Source: Rhizobium glycinendophyticum (GTDB lineage Bacteria > Pseudomonadota > Alphaproteobacteria > Rhizobiales > Rhizobiaceae). From it: a stretch of 64,000 bases of DNA. Shown here one piece after another: positions 8,867-18,413 of the stretch (the first letter of the stretch is position 1; each line of letters begins with the position of its first letter). The notes under the pieces were generated by a model. The model saw only the letters and a program-made list of their open reading frames with translations, did no database searches and was not told the DNA's origin. Both the position numbers and the translations under genes were made by a program. The DNA lies in assembly GCF_006443685.1 (NCBI RefSeq), contig NZ_VFYP01000007.1:62001-126000 (forward strand), written 5' to 3'.

Positions 8867-9631
8867 ATGACTGCCATCGATCTCAACAGCGACCTCGGCG
8901 AAAGCTATGGCGCCTGGGCCATGGGCGACGACGAGGCCATGCTCTCGATCGTCTCCAGCGCCAATGTCGCCTGCGGTTTTCATGCAGGCGACCCGCTCGG
9001 CATCTGGAAGACCGTCAAGGCGGCGGCTGAAAAGGGTGTATCGATCGGTGCGCATGTCTCCTATCCCGATCGCGTCGGCTTCGGCCGGCGCGACATGGAT
9101 GTGACCTCGGCGGAACTGACCGCCGACGTCATCTACCAGATCGGCGCGATCAAGGGCGTGGCGGCGGCAGCCGGCGTCACCGTCGGCTACGTCAAGCCGC
9201 ATGGCGCGCTCTACAATCGCATCGCCCATGATCCAAAGCAGGGCCAGGCGGTGATCGACGGCATCAAGGCGATTGACCGAAGCCTGGTCTTGATGGGGCT
9301 TGCCGGCGCGCCGATCCTTGAACTCGCGCAGAAGTCCGGCCTCAAGACCGTTGCGGAAGCCTTTGCCGATCGGGCCTATACACCCGGCGGCGAGCTGGTC
9401 TCTCGCCGCGAAACCGGATCCGTGCTGCATGATACCGACCTCATTGCCCGCCGCATGCTTCAGCTCGCCCAGGAAGGTACGCTCGAGGCCATCGACGGCT
9501 CGACCATCAAGGTCGATGCGCAATCGATCTGCGTGCATGGCGATAGCCCAGGCGCTGTTGCCATTGCCCAAGAAATCCGCCGCGCCTTTGAGGCAGATGG
9601 CATCACCGTCCGCTCCTTCCTCAAAGCCTGA
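8867..9631 (+). CDS. pxpA: 5-oxoprolinase subunit A (LamB/YcsF family)
   Basis: 254 residues, the standard length of PxpA. The family hallmarks are [13 protein letters not shown] at the start, [11 protein letters not shown] and [15 protein letters not shown] in the first half, VKPHGALYN near residue 106, and [14 protein letters not shown] later. Together with PxpB and PxpC it hydrolyses 5-oxoproline to glutamate with ATP, in the cytoplasm. A GGAGGAAG site lies just upstream of the ATG. It is followed by the DUF1445 protein and the fused pxpBC. Confidence 0.93.
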   Translation: MTAIDLNSDLGESYGAWAMGDDEAMLSIVSSANVACGFHAGDPLGIWKTVKAAAEKGVSIGAHVSYPDRVGFGRRDMDVTSAELTADVIYQIGAIKGVAAAAGVTVGYVKPHGALYNRIAHDPKQGQAVIDGIKAIDRSLVLMGLAGAPILELAQKSGLKTVAEAFADRAYTPGGELVSRRETGSVLHDTDLIARRMLQLAQEGTLEAIDGSTIKVDAQSICVHGDSPGAVAIAQEIRRAFEADGITVRSFLKA

Positions 9632-9664
9632 CAAGATCGCCCGAACACCGTCTGGAGCACTGTC

Positions 9665-10471
9665 ATGATCGCACTCGACCACCTCCGTCATGTGGATGCA
9701 ACACCCGCTCGGCTTGCCCGCGAAAGCTACCGGGCCGGAGAGATTGCCCCAACCTCTGGTGTTGCGCCCGGTTTCACCCAGGCCAACATGATCGTTCTGC
9801 CGCGCGACTGGGCCTTCGACTTTTTGCTTTATGCCCAGCGCAACCCGAAGGCCTGCCCGGTGCTCGATGTGTCGGATCCCGGCTCGCATGCCACACATCT
9901 GGCGCCAGGTGCCGATCTTCGAAGAGACCTGCCGCTCTACCGGATCTGGCGCGACGGCAAGCTTGCCGAGGAAACACCGGATGCGACAAAAGCCTGGGCC
10001 GAGCATCCGGATCTGGTCAGCTTCCTGATCGGCTGCAGCTTCACCTTCGAAACCCCTATGCTGGACGCCGGCATCGAGATCCGTCACATCACCGACAAGT
10101 CCAATGTGCCAATGTATCTGACCAACCGGCCTTGCCGTCCCGCCGGCCGCCTGCATGGCAATATGGTCGTGTCGATGCGGCCGATCCCGGCCTCGCGCGT
10201 GGCGGATGCCGCGACCATTTCCGGCCGCTTCCCGGCGGTCCATGGCGCACCCGTTCATGTCGGCGCACCTGAAGAGATCGGCATCCACGATCTGGGAAAA
10301 CCGGAATTCGGCGATCCCGTTCGTATTGAGCCGGGCGAGATACCGGTCTTCTGGGCCTGCGGCGTCACACCCCAGGCGGCCGTCATGGCGTCTGGCGTCC
10401 CCTTTGCCATCACCCATGCGCCGGGTCATATGTTCATCACGGACATTCCCGACACTGCCTATCACGCCTGA
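9665..10471 (+). CDS. DUF1445 putative hydro-lyase / D-glutamate cyclase-like protein (YcsI)
   Basis: 268 residues of the YcsI family. Recognisable parts are [16 protein letters not shown] near residue 31, [23 protein letters not shown] at about residue 120, and [15 protein letters not shown] near the end with the closing [12 protein letters not shown] mitochondrial relative acts as D-glutamate cyclase, interconverting D-glutamate and 5-oxo-D-proline, which would fit a place between 5-oxoprolinase subunit genes. The bacterial members are still often labelled hydro-lyases. Here it could feed D-5-oxoproline or D-glutamate into the operon. pxpBC begins 7 bases after its stop. Confidence 0.85.
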   Translation: MIALDHLRHVDATPARLARESYRAGEIAPTSGVAPGFTQANMIVLPRDWAFDFLLYAQRNPKACPVLDVSDPGSHATHLAPGADLRRDLPLYRIWRDGKLAEETPDATKAWAEHPDLVSFLIGCSFTFETPMLDAGIEIRHITDKSNVPMYLTNRPCRPAGRLHGNMVVSMRPIPASRVADAATISGRFPAVHGAPVHVGAPEEIGIHDLGKPEFGDPVRIEPGEIPVFWACGVTPQAAVMASGVPFAITHAPGHMFITDIPDTAYHA

Positions 10472-10478
10472 GGTGCCC

Positions 10479-12077
10479 ATGCGTTTCTTGCCCGTCAGCC
10501 TGACCGTCCTGCTTGTCGAACTCACAGATCTCGACGAGACGTTGGCGCTGTTTGCCTCTCTCGAAGCCGATCCGGTCGAGGGCATTGAGGACATGGTGCC
10601 GGCGGCGCGCACGCTGATGATCCGCTTTCGCCCGGATCGGCTGTCGGCCGAAGGTCTCGCCGCAACGATCGCCGAGCGCGACCTGTCAGCCCGCATTGCA
10701 CCCTCGGACGTGCTGGTCGAAATCCCGGTGCAGTATGACGGCGAAGACTTGGACGACGTCGCGAGCCTGACGGGCCTTTCGGTCGAGGAGGTTATCCGCC
10801 GCCACACGGAAAGTACCTTCACCGTCGCATTTTGTGGTTTTGCTCCTGGCTTCGGTTATCTGGTTGGCGGTGATCCGGCCCTCCAGGTGCCCCGGCGACA
10901 AAGCCCGCGCACGAAAATCCCGGCAGGCTCAGTGGCGCTTGCAGGCGCTTTTTCGGGCGTCTATCCGCAAAACAGCCCCGGCGGTTGGCAGATCATCGGC
11001 ACGACACCTGTGAAGATGTGGGATCTGAGCCGCGATCCGCCGGCCTTGTTCCAGCCCGGCTACCGCGTTCGCTTCGTTGATCTCGCCCACCGGACCACCG
11101 CAGCGACCGTGACCCCCTCGGCGGCCAACACGCAACACGCAGCGAAAGAGATGGACGACGCCGTCTCGATCACCGTGCTGGCTGCCCCGATGCCCGCCCT
11201 CTTCCAGGATCTCGGTCGCTTCGGCCAGACCGGCCAGGGCGTGTCGGCATCCGGCGCGCTGGACCAGGGCGCCTTCAAGGCGGCGAACCGGGCCGTCGGC
11301 AATCCCGTCTCGACGCCGGCTCTCGAAATCGCGCTTGGTGGCTTCTCCTTTGAGGTGTCCGGCCGAGCCGTCATGGCCCTGACCGGCGCTCCCTGCCCGA
11401 TCACTATCCGCGACGCCAGGGGTCGCGAGATCAAAGCCGAAACCTATCGTCCGATCTCGCTCGAAGCCGGCGACGTGGTGACCCTCGGGTTTGCGCCGAA
11501 GGGTGCCCGCAGCTATCTCGCCTTCCGGGGCGGGCTTGAGGTCAAACCGGTACTAGGCAGCGCCTCCACCGATACGCTGGCGGTTGTTGGACCTGAGCCG
11601 GTCGCGATCGGCGCAAAGCTGCGCATTGCCGGGGGCCAGGGTCTCTCCCCGGTCTCGCTCGACGAGAGACCTGCCTTTGATTGTCCGAAGCCTAACGAAG
11701 TCGTTTCGCTCGACGTCATCATGGGACCGCGCAGCGACTGGTTCACGGACCTTGGTCTTGCGACGCTCAGTGCGCAGCTCTACACCGTGACACCGCAGTC
11801 GAACCGCGTCGGTATTCGGATCCAAGGACCCAAGCCGCTGGAGCGCAAGGACAAAGCGGAGCTGCCAAGCGAAGGCACGGCGACCGGCGCAATCCAGGTG
11901 CCGCATAGCGGCCAGCCCGTGCTTTTCCTCGCCGATCATCCCTTGACCGGCGGTTACCCGGTCATCGGCACGGTTGCTGAATACCATCTCGATCTTGCCG
12001 GGCAGATCCCGGTCAATGCCAAAATCCAGTTCCGGCCCGTGACGGCTTTTGCCGAGATCACGCCCGCCAAGGGATGA
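10479..12077 (+). CDS. pxpBC: Fused 5-oxoprolinase subunits B and C (KipI-KipA / AHS1-AHS2)
   Basis: 532 residues in one frame. Residues 1-215 are an AHS1/KipI domain with [32 protein letters not shown] and the [10 protein letters not shown] motif. After a linker (about 215-226) comes AHS2/KipA, with [25 protein letters not shown] and a C-terminal MGPRSDWF. In most bacteria these are separate genes. Both domains are homologous to the carboxyl-transferase part of urea carboxylase (urea amidolyase). The original start ATG lies directly after the DUF1445 gene; the same frame is open further upstream, but that stretch is in the shadow of DUF1445. It is followed by the fused biotin carboxylase. 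Confidence 0.92.
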   Translation: MRFLPVSLTVLLVELTDLDETLALFASLEADPVEGIEDMVPAARTLMIRFRPDRLSAEGLAATIAERDLSARIAPSDVLVEIPVQYDGEDLDDVASLTGLSVEEVIRRHTESTFTVAFCGFAPGFGYLVGGDPALQVPRRQSPRTKIPAGSVALAGAFSGVYPQNSPGGWQIIGTTPVKMWDLSRDPPALFQPGYRVRFVDLAHRTTAATVTPSAANTQHAAKEMDDAVSITVLAAPMPALFQDLGRFGQTGQGVSASGALDQGAFKAANRAVGNPVSTPALEIALGGFSFEVSGRAVMALTGAPCPITIRDARGREIKAETYRPISLEAGDVVTLGFAPKGARSYLAFRGGLEVKPVLGSASTDTLAVVGPEPVAIGAKLRIAGGQGLSPVSLDERPAFDCPKPNEVVSLDVIMGPRSDWFTDLGLATLSAQLYTVTPQSNRVGIRIQGPKPLERKDKAELPSEGTATGAIQVPHSGQPVLFLADHPLTGGYPVIGTVAEYHLDLAGQIPVNAKIQFRPVTAFAEITPAKG

Positions 12078-12127
12078 TCCGCGACGGCGCGCACGAAGAA
12101 CCGTCAAATAACAGTGAGGAGACCCCG

Positions 12128-13855
12128 ATGAAGAAAGTGCTGATCGCCAACCGCGGCGAAATCGCCGTGCGCATCATTCGCGCGTGCCGCGACTACGGCC
12201 TGAAATCGGTCGCCGTCTATGCCGATCCGGATATGGACGCGCTCTTCGTGCAACTCGCAGACGAAGCCTATGGGCTGGGGGGCAGCCGCCCGGCCGAGAC
12301 CTACCTCGATATGGAGAAGCTGATTGCGGTTGCTAGAAGCTCGGGTGCTGACGCCGTCCATCCGGGTTACGGTTTCCTCTCCGAGCGCGCCGAATTCGCC
12401 CGCGCCGTGCAGGATGCTGGCCTCACCTGGATTGGTCCGGATCCGCATGTGATCGAAGCGCTTGGCGACAAGGTCGAGGCGCGACGGATCGCGACCAGCG
12501 TCGGCGCGCCGCTTGTGGCTGGCAGCGACGGCCCCGTCGAGACGGCGGCCGAAGTCATTGCTTTTGCCGAGCAGCACGGTCTCCCGGTTGCGATCAAGGC
12601 GGCCCATGGTGGCGGCGGGCGCGGGCTTAAGGTCGCCTGGAAGATCGAAGAGGTGGCCGAACTCTACGAATCCGCCGTCCGCGAGGCAAAAGCCGCTTTC
12701 GGCCGTGGCGAATGTTTCCTCGAACGTTTCCTCGATCGCCCGCGTCATATCGAGGCACAGGTGCTGGCCGACAGACATGGCAATGTGCTGGTCATCGGCA
12801 CCCGCGATTGCTCGCTGCAGCGGCGTAACCAGAAGCTCGTTGAAGAGGCGCCCGCCCCTTTCCTCACCGACAGCCAGCGCAAGTCAATTCATGATGCCGC
12901 CAAGCGCATTTGTGCGGCGGCTGGCTATTCAGGCGCCGGCACGGTCGAATTCCTGCTCGGCATCGACGGCACGATCTCATTCCTGGAAGTCAACACCCGC
13001 CTCCAGGTCGAGCATCCTGTCACCGAAGAAACCACCGGCATAGACCTCGTCGTCGAACAGTTCCGGATCGCCGAGGGTAGAGCACTGGAAGTGACCGAGA
13101 CCCCTCTACCGCGGGGTCATTCGATCGAATTCCGCATCAATGCAGAGGATCCGGGCCGTGGCTTCCTGCCGACGCCGGGTCAGATCACCCTGTTTGAAGC
13201 CCCTTCCGGGCCCGGTATCCGGCTCGACACCGGCGTCGTCTCGGGCTCGACAGTGCCCGGCACCTTCGATTCCCTGATGGCCAAGCTGATCGTGACGGGT
13301 GCAACGCGAGAACAGGCAATCGCGCGCGCACGCCGCGCCTTGCATGAGTTCCAGATCGAAGGTGTGGCCACGGTGCTCCCCTTCGACCGCGCCGTGATCG
13401 AGCATCCCGACTTTACCGGCACCGATGGGTTCAAGGTACACACCCGCTGGATCGAGACGGATTTCGCCGGCGCGCTGGAGGCGATGGCACGGCCGGAACC
13501 TGTGACTGGCAGCCAGCTGATCCGTACCCATATCGAGATCGACGGCAAGCGCCACGAAGTTGGCATTCCGGCGACCTTGCTTGCAGGACTTGGCGGGGTG
13601 TCCGGTGCCAACACCGGAACGCCTCCAATGAAAGCTGAGGATGAAAACAACATCACAGCTCCGATCGCCGGCACTTTGCAGGCCTTTAAAGTCGAAGACG
13701 GAGCGATGGTTGAGGCGGGAGAGCTTGTTGCCGTCATGGAAGCGATGAAGATGGAAACCCAGGTTACGGCGTTAAAGGCTGGACGCATCACCCTCAAGGC
13801 TGCCGCAGGTGACTATGTTCAGGCTGGAGAGGAAATCGCGCGTTACGAGGAATAA
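12128..13855 (+). CDS. Fused biotin carboxylase and biotin carboxyl carrier protein
   Basis: 575 residues. Residues 1-450 are a complete biotin carboxylase: [20 protein letters not shown] at the N-terminus, [14 protein letters not shown], the ATP-grasp glycine loop [11 protein letters not shown], and the catalytic [16 protein letters not shown]. Near the C-terminus is a biotinyl domain with EAMKM, the attachment lysine at about residue 541. It is shorter than pyruvate or acyl-CoA carboxylase alpha chains, and no carboxyl-transferase gene of the acetyl-CoA type follows. Its position directly behind pxpBC suggests that the AHS1-AHS2 protein is its carboxyl acceptor partner. A GTGAGGAGA site precedes the ATG. 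Confidence 0.92.
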   Translation: MKKVLIANRGEIAVRIIRACRDYGLKSVAVYADPDMDALFVQLADEAYGLGGSRPAETYLDMEKLIAVARSSGADAVHPGYGFLSERAEFARAVQDAGLTWIGPDPHVIEALGDKVEARRIATSVGAPLVAGSDGPVETAAEVIAFAEQHGLPVAIKAAHGGGGRGLKVAWKIEEVAELYESAVREAKAAFGRGECFLERFLDRPRHIEAQVLADRHGNVLVIGTRDCSLQRRNQKLVEEAPAPFLTDSQRKSIHDAAKRICAAAGYSGAGTVEFLLGIDGTISFLEVNTRLQVEHPVTEETTGIDLVVEQFRIAEGRALEVTETPLPRGHSIEFRINAEDPGRGFLPTPGQITLFEAPSGPGIRLDTGVVSGSTVPGTFDSLMAKLIVTGATREQAIARARRALHEFQIEGVATVLPFDRAVIEHPDFTGTDGFKVHTRWIETDFAGALEAMARPEPVTGSQLIRTHIEIDGKRHEVGIPATLLAGLGGVSGANTGTPPMKAEDENNITAPIAGTLQAFKVEDGAMVEAGELVAVMEAMKMETQVTALKAGRITLKAAAGDYVQAGEEIARYEE

Positions 13856-13927
13856 CTCTGCTTCGTCGATCTACCGCGATGGTGCCGCCATCGAAGCTCA
13901 AGAAGCGGGATGGTACTTTCACCTCAG

Positions 13928-14356
13928 CTATTCCCTGACGTTCCAAGGATTGACGATCTTCAACCCGATATCTGCAAAATCCTTGGTATTGCGCGTTGCC
14001 AGAGCGAGATCGTGAGCAAGGGCCGTCGCGGCAATGAAACCATCCATGGAAGCCAGTCCGCCACCTTGTCGCTTGGCCAGTGCCATCAAACCACCCCAGG
14101 CGGCAGCGACTGGGCCATCCACGGTGAGGACCCGGCCATGGAAACGTTGCTGCAGGTCATGGTTCAGCCAATCCATGAGGGCGTCCCGCTTCTTCCCGCT
14201 GTCCATCAAGGCCACGCCACGGTGGATCTCCGCTATCGACATAATGCTGATGAATGTCCGGTCTTCATCGAGTGCATGAAGCCAATTCAAGACGCCCATG
14301 TCGGGACGCGGCTTCGTGACTTCCGATAAGACGTTCGTATCGAGGAGCAGCATCAC
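13928..14356 (-). CDS. PIN-domain ribonuclease toxin (VapC/FitB-like)
   Basis: 142 residues, typical for a PIN toxin. The acidic metal-binding residues are present: Asp in LLLDTNVLSE near residue 6, Glu in SIMSIAEIHRG, Asp in LASMDGFIAATAL and Asp in TKDFADIG. The FitB-like NTKDF end is intact. It would cleave RNA when freed from its antitoxin. Its ATG overlaps the stop of the antitoxin gene by 4 bases, giving translational coupling. It lies tail to tail with the biotin carboxylase gene, 72 bases apart. Confidence 0.88.
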   Translation of the reverse strand: MMLLLDTNVLSEVTKPRPDMGVLNWLHALDEDRTFISIMSIAEIHRGVALMDSGKKRDALMDWLNHDLQQRFHGRVLTVDGPVAAAWGGLMALAKRQGGGLASMDGFIAATALAHDLALATRNTKDFADIGLKIVNPWNVRE

Positions 14357-14619
14357 AGCGACAAGTCGCGCGGCTCATCTCTCGGTCGCTCGATTTCGAT
14401 ATCAGCGCTACGAAGGGGAGATTGTAGCAGGAAATCGGCCAGCGACCCCTTTCGTGCGATCTTCTGCTGCCACTCTTCTGCCGAGACGATAACCACGCTT
14501 GGTTTTCCGTTCTTGGTTATGGTCTGGGGTGCCAACTGTGCTTTTTCCATCACTTCTGACAATCGTGCCTTGGCATTGGCGACAGTCCAGTTCGCGTCTT
14601 CTTTTCGTGAGGCTGCCAT
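14353..14619 (-). CDS. Phd/YefM-type antitoxin
   Basis: 88 residues with the Phd N-terminal DNA-binding fold: WTVANAKARLSEVMEKAQ, then PQTITKNGKPSVVIVSAEEW, followed by a toxin-binding tail (LADFLLQSPLRSADIEIERP). The ATG has GGAGAGGG upstream; further in-frame starts exist but place the fold too far in. A PIN toxin with a Phd-type antitoxin is a common rhizobial mix of families. It presumably represses its own promoter through the repeats just upstream. Confidence 0.87.
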   Translation of the reverse strand: MAASRKEDANWTVANAKARLSEVMEKAQLAPQTITKNGKPSVVIVSAEEWQQKIARKGSLADFLLQSPLRSADIEIERPRDEPRDLSL

Positions 14620-14629
14620 GACCCTCTCC

Positions 14630-14656
14630 TTGACCATAATGACTATATTGACCATA
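14630..14656 (-). promoter_or_regulatory. Direct repeats upstream of the antitoxin gene (candidate operator)
   Basis: TTGACCATA occurs twice, starting at 14630 and 14648, so the two copies are 18 bases apart (under two helical turns). They lie 11 bases upstream of the antitoxin start. On the coding strand these read TATGGTCAA, with TATAGT between them that could be a -10 element. Repeats at this place are expected for the autoregulatory site of a Phd-type antitoxin. Confidence 0.45.
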
Positions 14657-14735
14657 CCGAAAGAATATGCGGAGGGCAAGGGCTCGGTTCATGGCGAGGC
14701 ACAAGCGGAGCTTCGGTTTTCGCTAATCGCGACAG

Positions 14736-14761
14736 CAAAAGGCCCGCACGATGGCGGGCCC
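14736..14761 (-). terminator. Intrinsic terminator of the csbD-like gene
   Basis: On the minus strand, GGCCCGC, a 6-base loop and GCGGGCC form a perfect 7-base stem followed by TTTTGC. It lies about 26 bases past the stop of the CsbD-like gene and points the right way. Confidence 0.75.
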
Positions 14762-14786
14762 GTTGTTCAGTCTATGCAAAAAGCCG

Positions 14787-14978
14787 TCAGACCTTGTCGA
14801 CGACGTTCTTCACGGCGTCTTTGGCCTCGCCTTTAGCCTGCTGGCCATGGCCCTTGGCTTCCTGGACGGCGCCCTTGGCTTCCATGCTGTGGTTGTCGGT
14901 GGCGTCACCGATGGCCTGCTTGGCCTTGCCCGTCAGCTCGTTTGCCTTGCCGGAAATCTTGTCAGCTGTAGAACCCAT
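14787..14978 (-). CDS. CsbD-family small stress protein
   Basis: 63 residues, highly charged and Ala/Lys/Gly-rich, with the CsbD pattern: MGSTADKISGKANELTGKAK, then GDATDNHSMEAKGAVQEAKG and repeated KGEAKDAV. Family members are abundant under general stress in many bacteria, but their biochemical role is not established. AGGAGAAC lies just upstream of the ATG and the intrinsic terminator just downstream, so it is a single-gene transcript. Confidence 0.85.
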   Translation of the reverse strand: MGSTADKISGKANELTGKAKQAIGDATDNHSMEAKGAVQEAKGHGQQAKGEAKDAVKNVVDKV

Positions 14979-15177
14979 AATCGTTCTCCTTTATCGACGG
15001 TAACGCGCTGCCCTCAAGTCGCTATCCGGTCAAACGCCGGGGAAGTCCGTCTTGGGCGGCTTGACGATCCGCTTGTCTTTACAATGCTTGCCGGGGCGAA
15101 ACGTTCCGCAGCTTTTGCGGGCAATCCAACGCGTCCTCCAAGGCATTTAAGAGAACGAACACGGTTACGGCCGTCCT

Positions 15178-16008
15178 TCAGCGCTTGTAGGCACCAAGGC
15201 CGGGGCGGAAGCTCTTGTCGTCGAGGAACTGCTTCAGACCCTCGGCACGGCCATTGCTCTTGTCGAGAAAGAGCATCTGTTCGAGCTTGGCATAGATGTA
15301 GTCGTCCGCCTGTTCGAAGGGCATATTGCGTACGCGCTTGAACGTGTCCTTGGCGGCTTTCAAGACCACCGGGTTCTTTTCCAGGAGGCTTGCGCAGATA
15401 GACCGCACGCGGGTCTCGAGATCGGCCAGCGGCACGGATTCGTTGACGAGGCCCATTTCGCGGGCCTTCTGACCGCCGAAATTCTCACCCGTCATGATGT
15501 AGTAAAGCGAGTCGCGGTGGTTCATCACCTCAGCGACGGCACGGGTGACATTGCCGCCGGGCAGAATACCCCAGTTGATTTCGGAAAGGCCAAAGGTTGC
15601 CTCGTCGGCCGCAACCGCCAGATCGCAGGCAACGAGCGGCGTAAACGCTCCACCGAAGCACCAGCCGTTGACCATCGCGATTGTCGGCTTTTCGAAATAC
15701 ATCAGGCGGTTCCACCAACCGCCGGACTGGCGCCGGCTCTTCAGGACGGCACCGCGCCCCTTTCCGTCATTTTCGCGGAAATACTCCTTCAAATCCATGC
15801 CCGCCGACCAGGACTGGCCGGCGCCACGCAAGACGAGCACGCCGCAGCGATCGTCGGCCTCCAACTCGTCGAGAACCTCCATCATGCGGATGTTGAGGGC
15901 CGGGTTCATCGCATTGCGCTTTTCCGGGCGGTTCAGCGTTACAAAGGCAATGCCGTTGTCGAATTCGACGAGCACGGGGCTCTGCGGTTTCTGGTCGGTC
16001 TCGGTCAT
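15178..16008 (-). CDS. ech: p-Hydroxycinnamoyl-CoA hydratase/lyase (enoyl-CoA hydratase family)
   Basis: 276 residues, the length of feruloyl/4-coumaroyl-CoA hydratase-lyases. These hydrate the side chain of p-coumaroyl- or feruloyl-CoA and cleave it to an aromatic aldehyde and acetyl-CoA. Visible features are the CoA-binding NRPEKRNAMNPALN, the oxyanion loops SWSAGMDLKEYF and NGWCFGGAFTPLVACDLAVA, GLSEINWGILPGGNVT and the aromatic-lined C-terminus. The E in GLSEINWG is the catalytic glutamate position of this branch. The gene lies 58 bases behind the CoA-ligase gene on the same strand. Start ATG with AAGGAG upstream. Confidence 0.92.
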   Translation of the reverse strand: MTETDQKPQSPVLVEFDNGIAFVTLNRPEKRNAMNPALNIRMMEVLDELEADDRCGVLVLRGAGQSWSAGMDLKEYFRENDGKGRGAVLKSRRQSGGWWNRLMYFEKPTIAMVNGWCFGGAFTPLVACDLAVAADEATFGLSEINWGILPGGNVTRAVAEVMNHRDSLYYIMTGENFGGQKAREMGLVNESVPLADLETRVRSICASLLEKNPVVLKAAKDTFKRVRNMPFEQADDYIYAKLEQMLFLDKSNGRAEGLKQFLDDKSFRPGLGAYKR

Positions 16009-16066
16009 GTCATGCTCCTTGGAATGGCTGGCTGCGGCAATCTTTGCCACTGTCGCCCGTGTAAGA

Positions 16067-17623
16067 TCAGGATGGCAGGTGGCTCTGGCGCAGGATGTGT
16101 TTCTGCGCCTTGCCAGAAGCTGTGCGAGGAATGGCATCAAGAAAGACGATGCGGGCGGGACGTTTGTAGGAGGCGAGGCGCTCAGCGCAGTGGGAAAGAA
16201 GCTCGTCCACGGTCGGGTGCTCGTCATGCGGCACGATGAACGCGATGCCGCATTCGCCCCATTTCGGATCGGCGATACCGATCACAGCGACGTCTCGCAC
16301 CTTATGGTGCGCGCCAATCACCGCCTCGACCTCGGCCGGAAAGACGTTTTCGCCGCCTGAGATATACATGTCCTTCAAACGATCCGGCACGTGGATGACA
16401 CCGCCGTCGCCCCGGCATCCAAGATCACCGGACCGATACCAGTCGCCGACGAAGGCTGCCGCCGTCTCTTCCGGCTTGTTCCAGTATCCGGGCGTCACCG
16501 AGGGGCCTCGCAGCCAGATTTCGCCAACCTCGCCGTCGGCCACGTCCTCACCCTTTGCGTCCACCAGCCGAACCTCCAGCAGGGGAGCGGCAAATCCGAC
16601 GCTACCAGGGTGGCGGGCAACAACGGCTCGGTCGAGCGGCATATGGACCGCCGTTCCCGCTTCACTCATGCCGTAGCCATTGACAAGAGGTATACCGTCT
16701 TCGAGGAAGGTCTCGATCAGGCTCGGCGAGAGCGGCGCGCCGCCGACAAAGATCGCTTGCAGAGCCTTGAGAGCCGAAGGGTCCCAGCCGGGAGCTGCGC
16801 GCAATGCTGCCGCCATCTGTGGTACGGCAAAGTAATGGGTGACCCCGAGCGCCGGATCGGCAAGCGTGGCGAGCGTGCGGTCGGGCATGAACCGGTCGGA
16901 GATCACCAGCCTGCCCCCCATCATCAGGGTGGTGCGTCCGATCGCAATCAGTCCGATCGTGTGGAAGAACGGCAGGTCGCACAGAGTGACGCTATTGGCC
17001 GTCACCTCTCCTACCACTGCAAAATTGATGGCCGAAGCAAAAGCGTTGCGGCGCGTGATGATGACGCCTTTCGGCATTCCCGTGGTGCCGGACGTGTAGA
17101 GCATGATGCAGGCTTGATCGGCATCGATGGCAAGAGCGGCAGCAGGGTCAAGCCGGGCTGCGTATGAAAGCAAGCCCTCCGCCCCCGCGACCGGCAGACC
17201 CGGCACATGAAGGTCGTTTATGGCGGAAAGCGTCGCGGCAAATTCTGCGTCATAGACAATGACAGAAGGCCGGCAGTCATCGATGATGCGCCCCAGTTCG
17301 GCTGGCCCCAGCCGCCAGTTGAGCGGCACGAACACCTGGCCCGCCCGTTGACAGGCAAGACAGACGCTGATCTGCGCTATGGAGTTTCGGCCTAAGAACG
17401 CGATGCGGGGAGCGGACTCCGCTGCGCCGAACTTTGAGATCAAAAAGGCTGCAATCCGGCCAACCAACAAGTTGAGTTCGCCGTAGCTGCAAGTTTCACC
17501 GGATGCCACCTCGAATACGGCTGGGCGGTCAGGACCGGTCTTCGCCCGATAGATCAACGGATCGTCAGTTTCCAACCCCACCGATCGCCTCCCCTTAAGG
17601 GGCGAGGCCAAGTCTTGCTGCAT
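16067..17623 (-). CDS. fcs: Hydroxycinnamate (feruloyl/p-coumaroyl)-CoA ligase
   Basis: 518 residues of the acyl-adenylate-forming family. The P-loop is MLYTSGTTGMPKGVI, the A5-type motif is VNGYGMSEAGTAVHMP, and the A7/A8 region contains WYRSGDLGCRGDGGVIHVPDRLKDMYISGGENVFPAEVE split over about 40 residues; the final catalytic lysine is in PRTASGKAQKHILR. It activates a hydroxycinnamate with ATP and CoA for the adjacent hydratase-lyase. GAGGAGGAAGAGC stands before the ATG. The substrate assignment depends on the neighbours; the sequence alone would only say acyl-CoA synthetase. Confidence 0.85.
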   Translation of the reverse strand: MQQDLASPLKGRRSVGLETDDPLIYRAKTGPDRPAVFEVASGETCSYGELNLLVGRIAAFLISKFGAAESAPRIAFLGRNSIAQISVCLACQRAGQVFVPLNWRLGPAELGRIIDDCRPSVIVYDAEFAATLSAINDLHVPGLPVAGAEGLLSYAARLDPAAALAIDADQACIMLYTSGTTGMPKGVIITRRNAFASAINFAVVGEVTANSVTLCDLPFFHTIGLIAIGRTTLMMGGRLVISDRFMPDRTLATLADPALGVTHYFAVPQMAAALRAAPGWDPSALKALQAIFVGGAPLSPSLIETFLEDGIPLVNGYGMSEAGTAVHMPLDRAVVARHPGSVGFAAPLLEVRLVDAKGEDVADGEVGEIWLRGPSVTPGYWNKPEETAAAFVGDWYRSGDLGCRGDGGVIHVPDRLKDMYISGGENVFPAEVEAVIGAHHKVRDVAVIGIADPKWGECGIAFIVPHDEHPTVDELLSHCAERLASYKRPARIVFLDAIPRTASGKAQKHILRQSHLPS

Positions 17624-17669
17624 GCTCTTCCTCCTCCATGCCACCTCAAATGAGGCCTCCCGGCATATT

Positions 17670-17680
17670 GTATGTTATAC
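17670..17680. promoter_or_regulatory. Candidate MarR operator
   Basis: GTAT-GTT-ATAC, a small perfect inverted repeat in an AT-rich stretch between the CoA-ligase gene and the divergent marR gene. Palindromes of this type bind MarR dimers, which for hydroxycinnamate regulators are released by the CoA thioester. Confidence 0.4.
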
Positions 17681-17774
17681 TTACTATTATCGCGTTTGTC
17701 TGGCAAGAGCAAATTGACTGTTGCATCCGAAAGTGGTCATGAATGGTCGTTCGCGTGACGGACAGAACAGCGGA

Positions 17775-18287
17775 ATGACAGCGATGACGACACCCAAGGA
17801 CCTGAAGCCCGCGAATGATGACGAAGGTTTCGAGCTGGGCGCCCCTTTAAGAACCGGCCGGCTCGACGACATTCTCGGCTTTCATTTGCGCATGGCCAAT
17901 GTCGCCATCTACCAGGACTATACAGCCGCCATGGGCGATCTTGGCCTGACGCAGAAACAGTTTGCGGTTCTTGAGTTGGTCGCAGCAAACCCCAAGGTCG
18001 GGCAGATCGACATCGCCAATCAACTCAGCATGGACCGTGCAACCATGATGGCGCTGGTCAATCGTCTGGAAGGCCGCAATCTGATCGCAAGACAACCGTC
18101 TTCCGTGGACAGGCGACGGCAGGAATTGATCCTCACGGGCGACGGCGCCAATATGCTGACCAAAGCACGCCAGATCCAGACCGAGCACGAGGCCCGCTTC
18201 ACGGCCCGTTTCTCGCCGCAAGAATTGCAGGACTTCATCGCAGCCCTCAAACGCATCTATCGTGACATCATGCCGGAGACAGACTGA
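17775..18287 (+). CDS. MarR-family regulator of hydroxycinnamate genes
   Basis: About 170 residues. The winged-helix core is LTQKQFAVLELVAANPKVGQ, then QIDIANQLSMDRATMMALVN (recognition helix) and the wing with SSVDRRRQELILT, the DRR-x-L/I-x-LT motif typical of MarR. It is divergent from the CoA ligase-hydratase pair and convergent with the aldehyde dehydrogenase gene, so it is the natural regulator of the pathway. Several in-frame starts are possible (TTG 17721, ATG 17739, 17775, 17784); none has a strong ribosome binding site and I chose 17775 by distance to the fold. Confidence 0.85.
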   Translation: MTAMTTPKDLKPANDDEGFELGAPLRTGRLDDILGFHLRMANVAIYQDYTAAMGDLGLTQKQFAVLELVAANPKVGQIDIANQLSMDRATMMALVNRLEGRNLIARQPSSVDRRRQELILTGDGANMLTKARQIQTEHEARFTARFSPQELQDFIAALKRIYRDIMPETD

Positions 18288-18369
18288 GAGCAGCCTGAAT
18301 ACCCGTCTTTCTGACGCCGCCGACAGGCATCCCCAGGCTTTCCCGGCCTTTACAGCCCCGGAACGTGAA

Positions 18370-18395
18370 ACGGCCGCCCCATGGGGGACGACCGT
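18370..18395 (-). terminator. Hairpin between vdh and marR
   Basis: On the minus strand, ACGGTCGTCCC, a CCAT loop and GGGGCGGCCGT pair over eleven positions if G-T pairs are allowed. It begins 19 bases after the stop of the aldehyde dehydrogenase gene. The following T-tract is weak (TTCACG), so it may not be a fully effective terminator. Confidence 0.45.
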
Positions 18396-18413
18396 CACTC
18401 TCGGGGGAGGGTC

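Noticed and set aside
8834..10822. Long minus-strand open frame under the pxpA operon
   Set aside because: Opposite to clear PxpA, DUF1445 and PxpB coding sequence; no recognisable protein.
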